Assembly: GCA_018432315.1 (NCBI GenBank)
Contig: JAHDLB010000016.1
Coordinates: 1 to 64,000 of the forward strand
Direction: 5' to 3'
DNA: 64,000 nt
DNA from: Anaerolineae bacterium
GTDB lineage: Bacteria > Chloroflexota > Anaerolineae > Aggregatilineales > Aggregatilineaceae
In this document: positions 7,786 through 16,660 of the stretch, piece after piece
Layout of the letters: each line of letters begins with the position of its first letter
How positions within the stretch are numbered: the stretch's first letter is position 1
Notes under the pieces: generated by a model
Told to the model about the DNA's origin: nothing
The model's database searches: none
The model's input: the letters and a program-made list of their open reading frames with translations, nothing else
Program-made: the position numbers and the translations under genes

Positions 7786-10302
7786 TTATCGCACGTGATC
7801 ATACGCTCGCAACTGCGCCTTTGTCCAGAGCAAAATCCGGTCGTCGGGCGCGCGCTCGCCGTCGATCACCGCCGGCAGGCGGGCCAGCGACGGGTAGCTG
7901 TACAGGCCCGCGTACAGCGCGTCGGGCGGCTCGTCGAGCCGGAGCGTGTGCGTCGTGCGCACCCCGTAGCCCGGCCACCACGACCAGGTGGGCGTCTGGC
8001 CGTCGTTGGGCGGGCCGTCCCACTGCACGGGGATCGCGTCGCCCTGGGTCGCGTGGATGAAGATCAGCAGGTCGTCCTGGGGCAGCGCCGTCGTGTGCCA
8101 GTACAGGCTCACCGTCCACGCGTCGCCGTCCCGGTCGATCGTGTAACCGTCCAGCACGATGTCTTCGCCCAGCGCCGCGCCCAGCGGGGTGGCGTCGTCC
8201 GGCATGGGGACGTCCGGCGGCGGCGCGCTGCGCCCCGCGCCCCAGCGCCAGATGCCGAGATCGGCCAGGGCATTCGCCGCGCTGGCGTGGATCGGCAGCC
8301 GGTCGATGCGCGGCGGGACGTACGCCCCGGTGCCGATGCGGTACAGGCCGTCGCTGGGCTGGTCGGGCAGGCGCAGCCGGTGCGGGTCCGGCACGACGTC
8401 ACCGGGCCGCCAGCGCGCCGAGGGGTAGAGGTACTGCCACACGTGATGGTCGCTGCTGGCGACGGCGTTGTGCTGGCTGTCGATGATCTGCGCGAACGAG
8501 AACACGTCGGCTTTTTGCGGCGCGCTGACCTCCCATTCCAGGATCACGGTCATCTCGGCGCCGGGCTCCATCTCGAACGCCTGCGCGCGGTTGACCAGCC
8601 GCAGGCCGTCGCCAAACTCCGGCGCGGTGTCCGGCGCGGGCGGGCGCGGGGGCAGGGGCCGGGCGGGCACGTCCTGCACGGCGGCCAGCTCCCAGCCGCG
8701 CGCGTTGGTGATCACCGTGACGCCGTCGCCGGCGGGCTTGCGGATCACCGGGCGGCCCTCGTCGCCGGGCAGGATCACGATCGTGTCCTCGTCCGGCAGC
8801 AGCAGCGCCTGGAGCGGGTAGGCGTCCAGCGTGGGATCGTGGAAATACTCGCGCAGCGGGTAGAAGACCTGGCCCGCCGGAAGCTCGTCCAGCCCGTAGC
8901 GCGCCCAGGTGGTCACGTGCGGGAAGGCGTCGCGCTGGAGCATGAAGGCGGCCATCGGCGTGTCGAGCAGGGCCAGCGGCACGTAAGAGGGCCGGTCCAG
9001 CTCGATCATCAGTTCGAGCGTCTCGTGGATCGCCATCGCGTAATTGTGCGGGATGCCGAGCCAGTATTCCGGCGGGTCGTACAGGTCCGGGTCGTCGAAC
9101 ATGGCGTGATAGGTGCGGTGGGTGGACGCCAGCGACACGGCCAGCAGCGCCGCCACGCCGATCTGGGCCGCGTCGCTCGCCAGCCGGGGCACGCGCGCCG
9201 ACCGGGCGCGCCGCTCGACCAGCCGCAGCCCACCATCCACCAGCCAGATGACGCCCCAGCCCGCCAGCAGCGACAGCAGCGACCACGTCCCGATCAGGCG
9301 CAGCGGCATGGTCGCGTTCTCGGAGAGCGCGCCGGGCAGGGTGAACGTCACGACCCCGCCCAGCAGCAGCGCGCCGTCCGCGTGGCGCCAGCGCCGCAGC
9401 GCGGGCACGACGCCCGCGATCACCAGGGCGGCCAGCGCGGGATTGAAGAACGGCGAGTCCGGCGTGTTGTACAGCAGGCGGAAATAGCCCGTGCTGAAGA
9501 AGGCGCGCAGCGAGTCGTGCAGGCCGGTCGCCAGCCGCTCGGCCAGCGGCAGCGACGTCTCCGGCGACGCTTCGCCCACGCGCAGAAAGTAGTCCGGCAC
9601 GACGGTGATCACCACGAGCCACAGCGCCAGCGGGACCGCGGCCCCGGCCCCCAGCGCGGCCAGGTTCCGCCAGCGCGGGCGCGGCGCGCGCTGCACGATC
9701 GCCTGGTGTACCACGAACCCGGCCAGCCACGGCAGCGCCGCGATCCCGGCCAGGTAGGTGAACACGCAGCCCGCCGTGACGATCCCGGCCAGCATCCACG
9801 CGCCGGGGCGGTCGGTGCCGCGCGCGCGCAGCAGCAGGATCAGCGAGAGCGTGACTCCCGGCGCGGTGAGCATGGCCCGGTAGGGTGTGTGGCTCAGGAA
9901 CAGGTGCGGGGTGATGGCGGCCATGGCGCCCGCCGCCGCCAGCGCGCCCAGCCGCGCCCAGGGCTTGCCCTGAAAGACGCGCAGCCCGGCGTGATACGTC
10001 AGCCCGACGGTCGTCACGCTCACGAACGCCTGGAACAGCCGGGCGGTGAAGATCGACGGGCCGAGCAGGGCGAACCAGCCGACCAGCAGGAAGCGGTTGA
10101 ACGTCTCGGGGCTTTCGCCCACCAGCAGCGGGAAGGGAATCCCCTTGCTGATGCGCAGCGCTTCAGCCAGGTCCCACATGACGTCGAAGGCTTCGCCCGG
10201 CGGGGTGTGTGCCAGGTCGTACAGCCGGGTGAACGCCGTGCCCAGCAGGAGCAGGGTGGCCCATGCCAGCGCGCGGCGAGGTGATAGATCGGGTCGTTTC
10301 AT
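7786..10302 (-). CDS. large membrane glycosyltransferase-like protein (GT39/ArnT type)
   Basis: The 838 residues start with a membrane segment (ALAWATLLLLGTAFTRLYDL). About ten to twelve hydrophobic segments extend to around residue 370, then a long soluble C-terminal half (about 430 residues) follows. The architecture and the early extracellular loop (HTPPGEAFDVMWDL) are those of PMT/ArnT-like GT-C enzymes, which move sugars from polyprenyl-phosphate donors. The C-terminal half contains beta-rich segments such as VILEWEVSAPQKADVFSFAQI and resembles domains attached to such enzymes in Chloroflexota. The acceptor is unknown. A GGTATAATGG promoter lies 36 bases upstream. Confidence 0.7.
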   Translation of the reverse strand: MKRPDLSPRRALAWATLLLLGTAFTRLYDLAHTPPGEAFDVMWDLAEALRISKGIPFPLLVGESPETFNRFLLVGWFALLGPSIFTARLFQAFVSVTTVGLTYHAGLRVFQGKPWARLGALAAAGAMAAITPHLFLSHTPYRAMLTAPGVTLSLILLLRARGTDRPGAWMLAGIVTAGCVFTYLAGIAALPWLAGFVVHQAIVQRAPRPRWRNLAALGAGAAVPLALWLVVITVVPDYFLRVGEASPETSLPLAERLATGLHDSLRAFFSTGYFRLLYNTPDSPFFNPALAALVIAGVVPALRRWRHADGALLLGGVVTFTLPGALSENATMPLRLIGTWSLLSLLAGWGVIWLVDGGLRLVERRARSARVPRLASDAAQIGVAALLAVSLASTHRTYHAMFDDPDLYDPPEYWLGIPHNYAMAIHETLELMIELDRPSYVPLALLDTPMAAFMLQRDAFPHVTTWARYGLDELPAGQVFYPLREYFHDPTLDAYPLQALLLPDEDTIVILPGDEGRPVIRKPAGDGVTVITNARGWELAAVQDVPARPLPPRPPAPDTAPEFGDGLRLVNRAQAFEMEPGAEMTVILEWEVSAPQKADVFSFAQIIDSQHNAVASSDHHVWQYLYPSARWRPGDVVPDPHRLRLPDQPSDGLYRIGTGAYVPPRIDRLPIHASAANALADLGIWRWGAGRSAPPPDVPMPDDATPLGAALGEDIVLDGYTIDRDGDAWTVSLYWHTTALPQDDLLIFIHATQGDAIPVQWDGPPNDGQTPTWSWWPGYGVRTTHTLRLDEPPDALYAGLYSYPSLARLPAVIDGERAPDDRILLWTKAQLRAYDHVR

Positions 10303-10337
10303 AACGTCTCAGCTTCTCGCGGTCCGGCGCGGCGGCC

Positions 10338-10343
10338 ATTATA
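10338..10343 (-). promoter_or_regulatory. -10 element TATAAT (GGTATAATGG)
   Basis: A perfect consensus -10 with GG upstream, 36 bases before the ATG of the gene at 7786-10302. No good -35 is visible. Confidence 0.55.
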
Positions 10344-10360
10344 CCATGCGGGCCGGGGCA

Positions 10361-10381
10361 ATCCCCCAAAAAGTGGGGGAT
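10361..10381. other. 7-bp inverted repeat in the divergent promoter region
   Basis: ATCCCCC and GGGGGAT flank AAAAAGT. It lies upstream of the TATAAT of the leftward gene and could be a regulator site or an attenuating hairpin. Confidence 0.35.
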
Positions 10382-10818
10382 CAAAACGTGGAAAAAAATT
10401 CAGAGGACTGATAAGATCAAAATGAAATGATGAGTCTCGCCAGCTATCCCGGCCCGCCTGCGCTCCCGCCGCCCGCCTGCCCGCGGGCATTCACTCGCCG
10501 CCCCGGCACGATTAATCAGGCTGGTAAGATAACGCAAAACTGGCAAAGTCACGCGAAGAGAGGAGAAAAAGACCGTTTGACGCGCAACGTATCCCGCCGC
10601 CGTGCGTAATGATGGACGGAGGATACAACCTTCTGGTGGGCCCGGCCTGCTGTCCGGTTTCATCGCCGGTTTCCCGCGTCCGATCCGGGGGACGGCACAG
10701 CACTTTCATGCGATGGCACGGGCGGGCGAAACATACCCTGGACGTTTGGTGGCAGTCTGCTAGACTTGTCCGGTTTCATTGGCATTATCACAGCAGTTCG
10801 CTGGTGAATGGGGGAATC

Positions 10819-12402
10819 ATGGAGCGAGTACGTCACCTCGGGGTGGGGGGTACGGTCGCCAGTCCACGCGCGATCTGTGACGCGAGCTCTCAGGCTCGCG
10901 CCGCGCGTGTCGCCACTATCGGGCCTCGCTACTTCCTGACGGGGGCTATCGTCATCCTCCTGGTGGGCTTCCTGGTGCGCGTCTGGGACCTGGGCGGCCC
11001 CAGCCTGTGGACCGACGAAGTCCTGACCGCCATGCGCGCTCAAACCTCGCTGAGCACCTCGATCGAGTCGATCCTGGATGCGGGCAACCAGACGCCGCTC
11101 TATTTCTTCTCGCTGCGCCTGATGCCCAACTTCACCGAGGCGCTGCTGCGGCTGCCGTCGGTGCTGTGGGGCGTGCTCGGCATCGCGCTGTTCATGTTCG
11201 TCGCCGTGCGCTTCTCCGGCAGCTACGAGCTGGGGCTGTGGGCGGGGGCGCTGCTGGCCGTCAACCCGTATCACGTCTGGCTGTCGCGCACGGCGCGGCA
11301 GTACGCGATGATCTTCGTGCTGGCGCTGCTGGTGTCGACCTGTTTCCTGCTGCTGATCCGCGGGCACCGCACGCGCAGCGTGTGGATCACGTTCACGCTG
11401 GCGAGCCTGGTCGCCTACTTCACGCACTACACGACCGCCGCGCTGCTGGTGGCACAGGGCGCGGTGCTGGTGCTCACCCCGCGCGTCCGGCGCGATCTGC
11501 TGCTGCCGTGGAGCAAGGCCCAAACCGTCGCCGCGATCCCGACGCTGGCGTGGCTCTACATCGTGTCCCAACAGCCGCTGGAGGTCAAATCCGAGTGGAT
11601 CCCCGCGCCCGTGCTGCGCGACATCCCGCTGACGCTCTGGAATATGGCGCTGGGCTACGACGGCATCTTCAAGTGGCACATGGTCGCCGGCCTGATGGTG
11701 GTGTCGTTCGGCCTGGTGACCGGCATGTGGTACGCGGCCCGCGAGTGGCGCACCGACAAGGACAACCTGTACTGGTTCTGGCTGATCGTGGTGCCGCTGG
11801 GGCCGGTGTTCATGCTGTCCACGCTCATCGTGTCGATCTACGTGGACCGCTATTTCATGGTGTTCCTGCCCGCGCTGATCCTGCTGATGGTTGGCGGCTG
11901 GATGCGCTCCGCGCCGCGCTTCGTGTGGCAGGTGGCGCTGGTGATCGTGCTGCTGACCAGCGCGCACACTATCATCTTCTCGTTCTACGACGGCAGCTAC
12001 CAGCGCGCCGACTGGCGCGGGGCGGCGGCTTACGTTGCGGAAGAATACCGGCCCGGCGACGACATCCTGATCGAGCGCTCGAACGTCGAGCAGGCGTTTC
12101 TGCGCTACTTCGATCCGGCGCTGGCCCCGGCGTCCGAGCGCGTGATCCTGGCCGACAACCCGAACGCGGACTTCACGCCCCACACGGCGCCGCGCGTGTG
12201 GGTGATCTACCGCAACCCGAACGAGGACGTGCACCGGGTGGGTGTGATGCCGGACTTCGACCCGTTCGACCCGGCACTGTCGAGCATGGGCGAGTGGCTC
12301 AGCGAGCGCCGCGCCCAGGTCGTCGCCCAGCGCAAGTTCAACGGCGTGCGCGTCCTGCTGCTGGACCCCAGCCAGCCGCTAGTGGCCAACGCGGACCGGT
12401 AA
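10819..12402 (+). CDS. PMT/GT39-type membrane glycosyltransferase
   Basis: The protein has 527 residues from the ATG after GGGGGA (an in-frame ATG at 10609 gives an improbable Cys/Arg-rich extension). Residues around 35-60 form the first membrane segment (YFLTGAIVILLVGFLVRVWDL). The first periplasmic loop GGPSLWTDEVLTAM carries the Asp-Glu pair typical of GT39/ArnT catalytic loops. About ten more membrane segments follow up to residue 395, then a short soluble C-terminal domain. It should transfer a sugar from a lipid-linked donor outside the membrane. The acceptor is unknown. Confidence 0.8.
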   Translation: MERVRHLGVGGTVASPRAICDASSQARAARVATIGPRYFLTGAIVILLVGFLVRVWDLGGPSLWTDEVLTAMRAQTSLSTSIESILDAGNQTPLYFFSLRLMPNFTEALLRLPSVLWGVLGIALFMFVAVRFSGSYELGLWAGALLAVNPYHVWLSRTARQYAMIFVLALLVSTCFLLLIRGHRTRSVWITFTLASLVAYFTHYTTAALLVAQGAVLVLTPRVRRDLLLPWSKAQTVAAIPTLAWLYIVSQQPLEVKSEWIPAPVLRDIPLTLWNMALGYDGIFKWHMVAGLMVVSFGLVTGMWYAAREWRTDKDNLYWFWLIVVPLGPVFMLSTLIVSIYVDRYFMVFLPALILLMVGGWMRSAPRFVWQVALVIVLLTSAHTIIFSFYDGSYQRADWRGAAAYVAEEYRPGDDILIERSNVEQAFLRYFDPALAPASERVILADNPNADFTPHTAPRVWVIYRNPNEDVHRVGVMPDFDPFDPALSSMGEWLSERRAQVVAQRKFNGVRVLLLDPSQPLVANADR

Positions 12403-12421
12403 TTTCCCCCGATCCGATCGT

Positions 12422-12454
12422 GCGGGGCGTATCGCTGGCGGTGCGCCCCGCTTT
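12422..12454. terminator. bidirectional terminator between convergent genes
   Basis: GCGGGGCG and CGCCCCGC form an 8-bp stem, followed by TTT on the plus strand. It sits in the 51-base gap between convergent genes. Confidence 0.55.
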
Positions 12455-13497
12455 CATTCCCAGATGCGCAGCCCAAAGCGGCTGAGGTACACCGGCAGGC
12501 TGTTGAACGCCGGGTTGGCCGCCTCGATGGCCTGGATCATGGCGCGCTTTTCGCTGGACGTCGGGCCGCACAGCAGCGTCACCGAGCCGCCGTCGCCACC
12601 CGCCCCGTTGACCTTCCAGCCGATGGCGCCGAATTCTTTGGCGATCTCGATGATCCGGTGCGCATCGGGGCTGATCAGGTCCGGGTGCAGCTCGCCCTGC
12701 GCCTCGGTGTTGGCGGTCATCGACCGGCCCAGCGTCTTGAAATCGCCCGCGTAGACGGCGTCGCGCGCCATCTCCGCCGTCAGCCGCAGCTTGTCGAGCG
12801 CCGCGCTGGAGGGGCCGCCTTGCTCCAGTTTCTTGATTACCTGCTCGTGGACGGCGGACGACTGGTGGGCTTTGCCCAGGAAGAACAGGACCAGCCGCCG
12901 CTCCAGCTCCCACCACACCGAGTTGGACACCTGAATCTGCGAGACGGTGGCGTGCGGGTACTGGAACATCTCGATGAAGTTGACGCCGCCATACGCGGCG
13001 CAAAGCTGGTCTTGAATCCCGCTTTGCAGGTGCAGCATCTCGGTTTCGACGCGGTGCGCGGCATACGCGACCTCGTGCGGCGTCATGGTGCCGGGCGTCA
13101 GCCGGTCGAGCGCGCCGATCAGCGCGACGGTGATCGAGGCCGACGTACCGGTTGAGCAGCCGGCGGGCACCTCGGAATACACCGTGATGTGCAGCGCGAT
13201 GTCGTCCGGCACGCGCATGTAGTCGATGGCCGCTTCGAGTAGGGGATGCTTGTCCCAGTCGGTATGGTGATCGGTGATCGGGTAGATGTCGCCGTAGTTC
13301 TCGGCGTAGAGCGTGATCCGATGTTGGCGCGCCTGGACCGGAAAGACCTTGATCTGCACCTCGACGTAGGGATACACGCCGATGTTGAACACCTCACCGT
13401 GGCCGGCGAACCAGGTATCGGTCCAGCCGCCGTTGTCGCAGATGCGGATCGGCGCCACGCTGTTGAGCACGCGGATTGGCTGGGCTTCTTTGGTCAC
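12454..13497 (-). CDS. GHMP-family sugar kinase (HddA/fucokinase-like)
   Basis: The protein has 347 residues. The N-terminus (APIRICDNGGWTDTWFA) resembles the substrate loop of D-glycero-D-manno-heptose 7-phosphate kinase and L-fucokinase. The ATP-binding loop is PAGCSTGTSASITVAL (a GSSAS variant with GTSAS), and the C-terminal GHMP motif is KVNGAGGDGGSVTLL. The enzyme should phosphorylate a sugar at a hydroxyl using ATP, but the exact sugar is not deducible. The gene is preceded by a TATACT -10 at 13546-13551 and shares a divergent promoter region with the gene at 13673. Confidence 0.8.
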   Translation of the reverse strand: MTKEAQPIRVLNSVAPIRICDNGGWTDTWFAGHGEVFNIGVYPYVEVQIKVFPVQARQHRITLYAENYGDIYPITDHHTDWDKHPLLEAAIDYMRVPDDIALHITVYSEVPAGCSTGTSASITVALIGALDRLTPGTMTPHEVAYAAHRVETEMLHLQSGIQDQLCAAYGGVNFIEMFQYPHATVSQIQVSNSVWWELERRLVLFFLGKAHQSSAVHEQVIKKLEQGGPSSAALDKLRLTAEMARDAVYAGDFKTLGRSMTANTEAQGELHPDLISPDAHRIIEIAKEFGAIGWKVNGAGGDGGSVTLLCGPTSSEKRAMIQAIEAANPAFNSLPVYLSRFGLRIWE

Positions 13498-13545
13498 ACG
13501 CTGCCTCCCTCTCTGGGCCTCGGAACGCGAAACAGGTCTGCGCCA

Positions 13546-13551
13546 AGTATA
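13546..13551 (-). promoter_or_regulatory. -10 element (TATACT) of the GHMP kinase gene
   Basis: TATACT on the minus strand, 49 bases before the ATG; no clear -35. Confidence 0.4.
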
Positions 13552-13630
13552 CTGTGATGCGGATCGCGTGGCGAACGATTTCCGGCGCGGCGGCGGGCCT
13601 CGACGATCTGCGCACAGCCCTTAATCGCGG

Positions 13631-13636
13631 TATGAT
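13631..13636 (+). promoter_or_regulatory. -10 element (TATGAT) of the gene at 13673
   Basis: GGTATGATTAAG, 37 bases before the ATG; it matches the GGTATAAT-type elements seen elsewhere in the window. Confidence 0.4.
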
Positions 13637-13672
13637 TAAGCTGTGTGTGGCATTTGATAGACAGGACGAAGC

Positions 13673-14230
13673 ATGGCGCAGGCGCTCTCATCGGATCAGG
13701 TCGATCAGATCACCAACAACACCCTGCTGGTTCTGCTGGCGCGCCCCGATCTGCTCGACGAGTGGCAGGAGAACCTGCTGACGTTGATGCAGCAGGCGCA
13801 GGAGGCCGGCATGGAGGGCGAAGCGATCTTCGCCGCCGCGGTCGCCTCGCTGCTCCACTTCCCGGACGACAGCCTGCCGACCGGCACGGATTACGATTAC
13901 GCCTGGGAGGCCATCCTCACCGGCCTGCAAACGGGCGCCATCCAGCCGGAAGACCAGGCGATCTCCCTGGAGCAGTTGCTCGCCACGGTGGCCGAGCTGG
14001 CCGTCGCCGTGATGACCGGCGCGTCGGACCAGAAAACCGTCATCGCCCGGCACATCCGCGAGATCCGGGCCAGCGCCGTCGCCGCCGAAGCGCGCGAGCT
14101 GGCCGTCTGGCTGGATGACGTGCTGGCGCTGCTCGACGGCGTCCCGGTCGACAGGCTGGGCGCCGCTCACCAGGACGTTTACGCGGCCTACTGGCAGGCG
14201 ATGGTCCAGCTTCTGCCGCGTGGCGACTGA
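13673..14230 (+). CDS. uncharacterised helical protein
   Basis: The 185-residue, soluble, acidic, mostly helical protein has no signal peptide and no recognised motif. Its N-terminal part (DQITNNTLLVLLARPDLLDEW) and long Leu/Ala/Glu helices suggest a helical-repeat or adaptor fold. It is first in a run of four plus-strand genes of unknown function leading to ppc, with gaps of 41, 8 and 54 bases between the next members, so an operon is plausible. Confidence 0.6.
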   Translation: MAQALSSDQVDQITNNTLLVLLARPDLLDEWQENLLTLMQQAQEAGMEGEAIFAAAVASLLHFPDDSLPTGTDYDYAWEAILTGLQTGAIQPEDQAISLEQLLATVAELAVAVMTGASDQKTVIARHIREIRASAVAAEARELAVWLDDVLALLDGVPVDRLGAAHQDVYAAYWQAMVQLLPRGD

Positions 14231-14271
14231 TTCCCCCGGACCCGTGACCGCACATCACAGGAGGATCACCT

Positions 14272-15300
14272 ATGCGTAAGTTCTTCATCGTGTTACTCGG
14301 ACTCGCGTTGTTGGCGGCGGGGGCGGTCGTGTTGTGGGTGGCACGCGGTCCCCAGTCCACCGAGACGCGCACGACCGGCGGCGTGCTGACCACCCAGGCG
14401 GAGATCGCCCAGCAGGGCCTGGCCCCCGGCCTGGAGCCGGACCTGGGCGTGACGACCGACGAAGGCCCCTTGAGCACGAACATCGTCGGCGCGCCCCAGA
14501 TTCAGGCCCAGGCGCTGAGCGAGGCTACCACGTTTGGGGCCCGCGAGGACGCCGCGCAGCCCGAAACCGTGCCCATGCAGCCGGGCATGACAACCGACGT
14601 TGTGCTCGACCAGGACACGGGCGTCGCCGTCGCGCCGCTGAGCCTGTCCACCGAATCCGCGCCCGCGCCGGGACAGGGCGGGGCGTTGTTCAGCGGCGCC
14701 TACGAGCAGCGCGTGGTCGAGCTGGAGTGGCCGGCCACGTTCCGCGTCGGCGGGTCGGGATCGATCCGCGTCAAGTTCAAGCGGCTGGCCGATGGCTCGC
14801 TCCAGCCGGTGGCCGAGATCGCCGATCACGAGGTGATCGCCACACCGATCCTGATCGCCGACCGGTACGACAGCTATGACGGCACGGTGACCGCGATGCT
14901 CTCCGCGCCCAACTTCGACGTCGAGTCCGTCAGCAACGCGACCCAGCCGCTGACGCGCGGCGCCGAGCCGGAATGGCGCTGGACGCTCAAGGCGAACGAC
15001 TCCGGCACGCACGCGATCGCGCTGGGGCTGAGCATCGCCTGGACGCCCAAGCCCGGCGTTGGTGGCACGCCGATCAACACGTCGATCTGGGGCCAGACGC
15101 TGCAGGTGGAAGCCAACTACGTGTTCGGCTCGATCACGGTCCCGCAGGCGAGCATCGCCGGGACGGCGCTGGCGGTGGTCGGCTTCGTGATGCAGATTCC
15201 GCTGCTGGACATGCTGCTGGGCACGTTCTGGAAGATTCTCTTCGGCGGGCGGCGGCGCCGGCGTGCCACGTCGGACCGGCGCTCGCGCCGCGGGCGGTAG
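14272..15300 (+). CDS. uncharacterised bitopic membrane protein
   Basis: The protein has 342 residues; the ATG follows AGGAGGATCACCT. An N-terminal membrane segment (FFIVLLGLALLAAGAVVLWV) is followed by a Gln/Ala/Thr-rich region (residues 30-140) and a beta-rich extracytoplasmic domain (VVELEWPATFRVGGSGSIRV onward). A second hydrophobic segment (IAGTALAVVGFVMQIPLLDML) and a very basic C-terminal tail end the protein. It therefore probably spans the membrane twice with a large outside domain. No family was recognised. It shares a likely operon with the next gene (8-base gap). Confidence 0.65.
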   Translation: MRKFFIVLLGLALLAAGAVVLWVARGPQSTETRTTGGVLTTQAEIAQQGLAPGLEPDLGVTTDEGPLSTNIVGAPQIQAQALSEATTFGAREDAAQPETVPMQPGMTTDVVLDQDTGVAVAPLSLSTESAPAPGQGGALFSGAYEQRVVELEWPATFRVGGSGSIRVKFKRLADGSLQPVAEIADHEVIATPILIADRYDSYDGTVTAMLSAPNFDVESVSNATQPLTRGAEPEWRWTLKANDSGTHAIALGLSIAWTPKPGVGGTPINTSIWGQTLQVEANYVFGSITVPQASIAGTALAVVGFVMQIPLLDMLLGTFWKILFGGRRRRRATSDRRSRRGR

Positions 15301-15308
15301 GGCCGGCG

Positions 15309-16223
15309 ATGGCATCCAAACGCGATGCCCACCGTCAGGACGTGCGCCCGCTGCTGCTCGCGGCGCTGGTGAGTGCCCCCCTGGCGGCGCTCGACGCGGC
15401 AGCCCTGCCGCCGCGCCACGACGATCCCGATCTGCGGGCGCGGCTGATGAGTCCTGAGTCTTCCGCGTTGGTTGATTATCTGATCGAACACAGCGCTCTA
15501 CCCGGCCCGCGCGGCAACCTGGAACTGGCGGCGGCGTTCGCTGACGAAATGCGCGACGCGTGCGCGGGGACCGGTGCCCGCGGCGACGTGCCCGCATGGC
15601 TGCTGTGGCTGCTGGCGAATCATCACCCGCCGGAATCGTTTGGATTCGATCCCGCCTCGCCGCAGCAGATGCCGCAGTTCTGTGCCGCCGTCGCGGCGGG
15701 GGAATGGGCGCTCGCGGGCGGGCAGATTGACGCCGGCGTGAGTGTCCTGCTGGATTTGGCGAACAGCCCGTTGTGGCGCATCCGCGAGGCGGTAGCGATG
15801 GGGTTGCAGCGAATGCTGGCCGGCGCGTGGGGCGCTACGCTGGCCTGCCTGGAGCAGCGCGCACCGGACGCAACGCCGTACCAGTGGCGGGCGCTGGTTG
15901 CCGGGGTGGCGGAACCGGCTCTGCTGACCGAGGCAGAACGAGCCGCCGGGGCGCTGGACGTGCACGAGCGGGCGCTGGCGTTCTTCCGCCGCGCATCGCC
16001 GGATGTTCGCCGCGCTGAGGACATGCGAACGCTGCGACAGGCGCTCGGCTATTCCATCAGCGTGGTCGTGGCGGCGGCGCCCGATCCGGGTTTCGAGCGG
16101 ATGGTCGCCTGGGCCGGCTGGCGCGATGCGGATGTTGCGTGGATGCTGCGTGAGAATCTCAAGAAGAAGCGCCTCAGCCTGTGGGCCGACCGGTGCGAAC
16201 AGGTGCGCGGCATGCTGTCATGA
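15309..16223 (+). CDS. uncharacterised HEAT-like helical-repeat protein
   Basis: The protein has 304 residues, starting 8 bases after the preceding stop. Pairs of helices with patterns like LLDLANSPLWRIREAVAMGLQ and AWAGWRDADVAWMLRENLKK resemble HEAT/ARM repeats and DNA-alkylation-repair-like scaffolds. There are no catalytic residues, signal or membrane segments. The context (after a membrane protein, before a DUF6504 protein) gives no role. Whether it binds a partner cannot be judged. Confidence 0.6.
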   Translation: MASKRDAHRQDVRPLLLAALVSAPLAALDAAALPPRHDDPDLRARLMSPESSALVDYLIEHSALPGPRGNLELAAAFADEMRDACAGTGARGDVPAWLLWLLANHHPPESFGFDPASPQQMPQFCAAVAAGEWALAGGQIDAGVSVLLDLANSPLWRIREAVAMGLQRMLAGAWGATLACLEQRAPDATPYQWRALVAGVAEPALLTEAERAAGALDVHERALAFFRRASPDVRRAEDMRTLRQALGYSISVVVAAAPDPGFERMVAWAGWRDADVAWMLRENLKKKRLSLWADRCEQVRGMLS

Positions 16224-16277
16224 CGCGCCCGATTTGTTAACATCGAATTGATCGCCCCGATACGAGGATCGGTACGT

Positions 16278-16652
16278 ATGGATGCCAGGCCGCTCCGGTT
16301 CATCGGTGAGCCGGTTGACGTTGAGTTCGACACGCCGCCCCTGCTCGAAAAACAGCCGGGCTGTCCGGACCGGTTCGTGTGGCGCGAGCACACCTACCGG
16401 ATCGCCGAGGTGCTCGGCGAGTGGCGCGACTTCGGGCGGCGCGGGCGCATGGCCCGCAACATGACTCCCGCCCACGCGGCGGTAGCGTCGCAGCGCGGAT
16501 CGTGGGGCGTGGGGCGCTTCTACTTCCGCGTGCGGACCGCTTCCGGGCGCGTGTTCGACCTGTATTACGACCGCGCGCCCAAAGACGCCGGTGCCCGCAA
16601 GGGCGCGTGGTTTCTCTACCGCGAGCTGGCGCTCGACGACGACCAGGATTGA
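16278..16652 (+). CDS. DUF6504-like small protein
   Basis: The 124-residue protein starts at the ATG at 16278; an alternative ATG at 16248 adds 10 residues. The sequence (RPLRFIGEPVDVEFDTPPLLEK, then FVWREHTYRIAEVLGEWRD, and a C-terminal VFDLYYDR) matches the pattern of DUF6504 proteins, a beta-rich family of unknown function that often lies near DNA polymerase IV or ImuA/B-like genes. No such gene is adjacent here. The stop lies 8 bases before ppc. Confidence 0.65.
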   Translation: MDARPLRFIGEPVDVEFDTPPLLEKQPGCPDRFVWREHTYRIAEVLGEWRDFGRRGRMARNMTPAHAAVASQRGSWGVGRFYFRVRTASGRVFDLYYDRAPKDAGARKGAWFLYRELALDDDQD

Positions 16653-16660
16653 CTCAGCCT

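Larger units (their letters stand above)
10303..10818. other. 516-bp divergent intergenic region
   Basis: This gene-free stretch separates two divergent membrane glycosyltransferase genes. It holds a perfect TATAAT (minus strand) at 10338-10343, a 7-bp hairpin at 10361-10381 and an AT-rich stretch around 10380-10435. Short ORFs here have no ribosome sites or credible composition. I see no RNA gene. The promoter of the rightward gene could not be placed with confidence. Confidence 0.5.

Noticed and set aside
7753-10284. 843-codon open frame on the plus strand opposite the glycosyltransferase
   Set aside because: High G+C keeps the antisense frame open; the product is Arg/Gln/His-rich without motifs, while the minus strand has clear membrane segments.
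10427-10609. 60-codon ORF in the divergent intergenic region
   Set aside because: No ribosome site, Pro/Arg-rich low-complexity product, no relation to known proteins.
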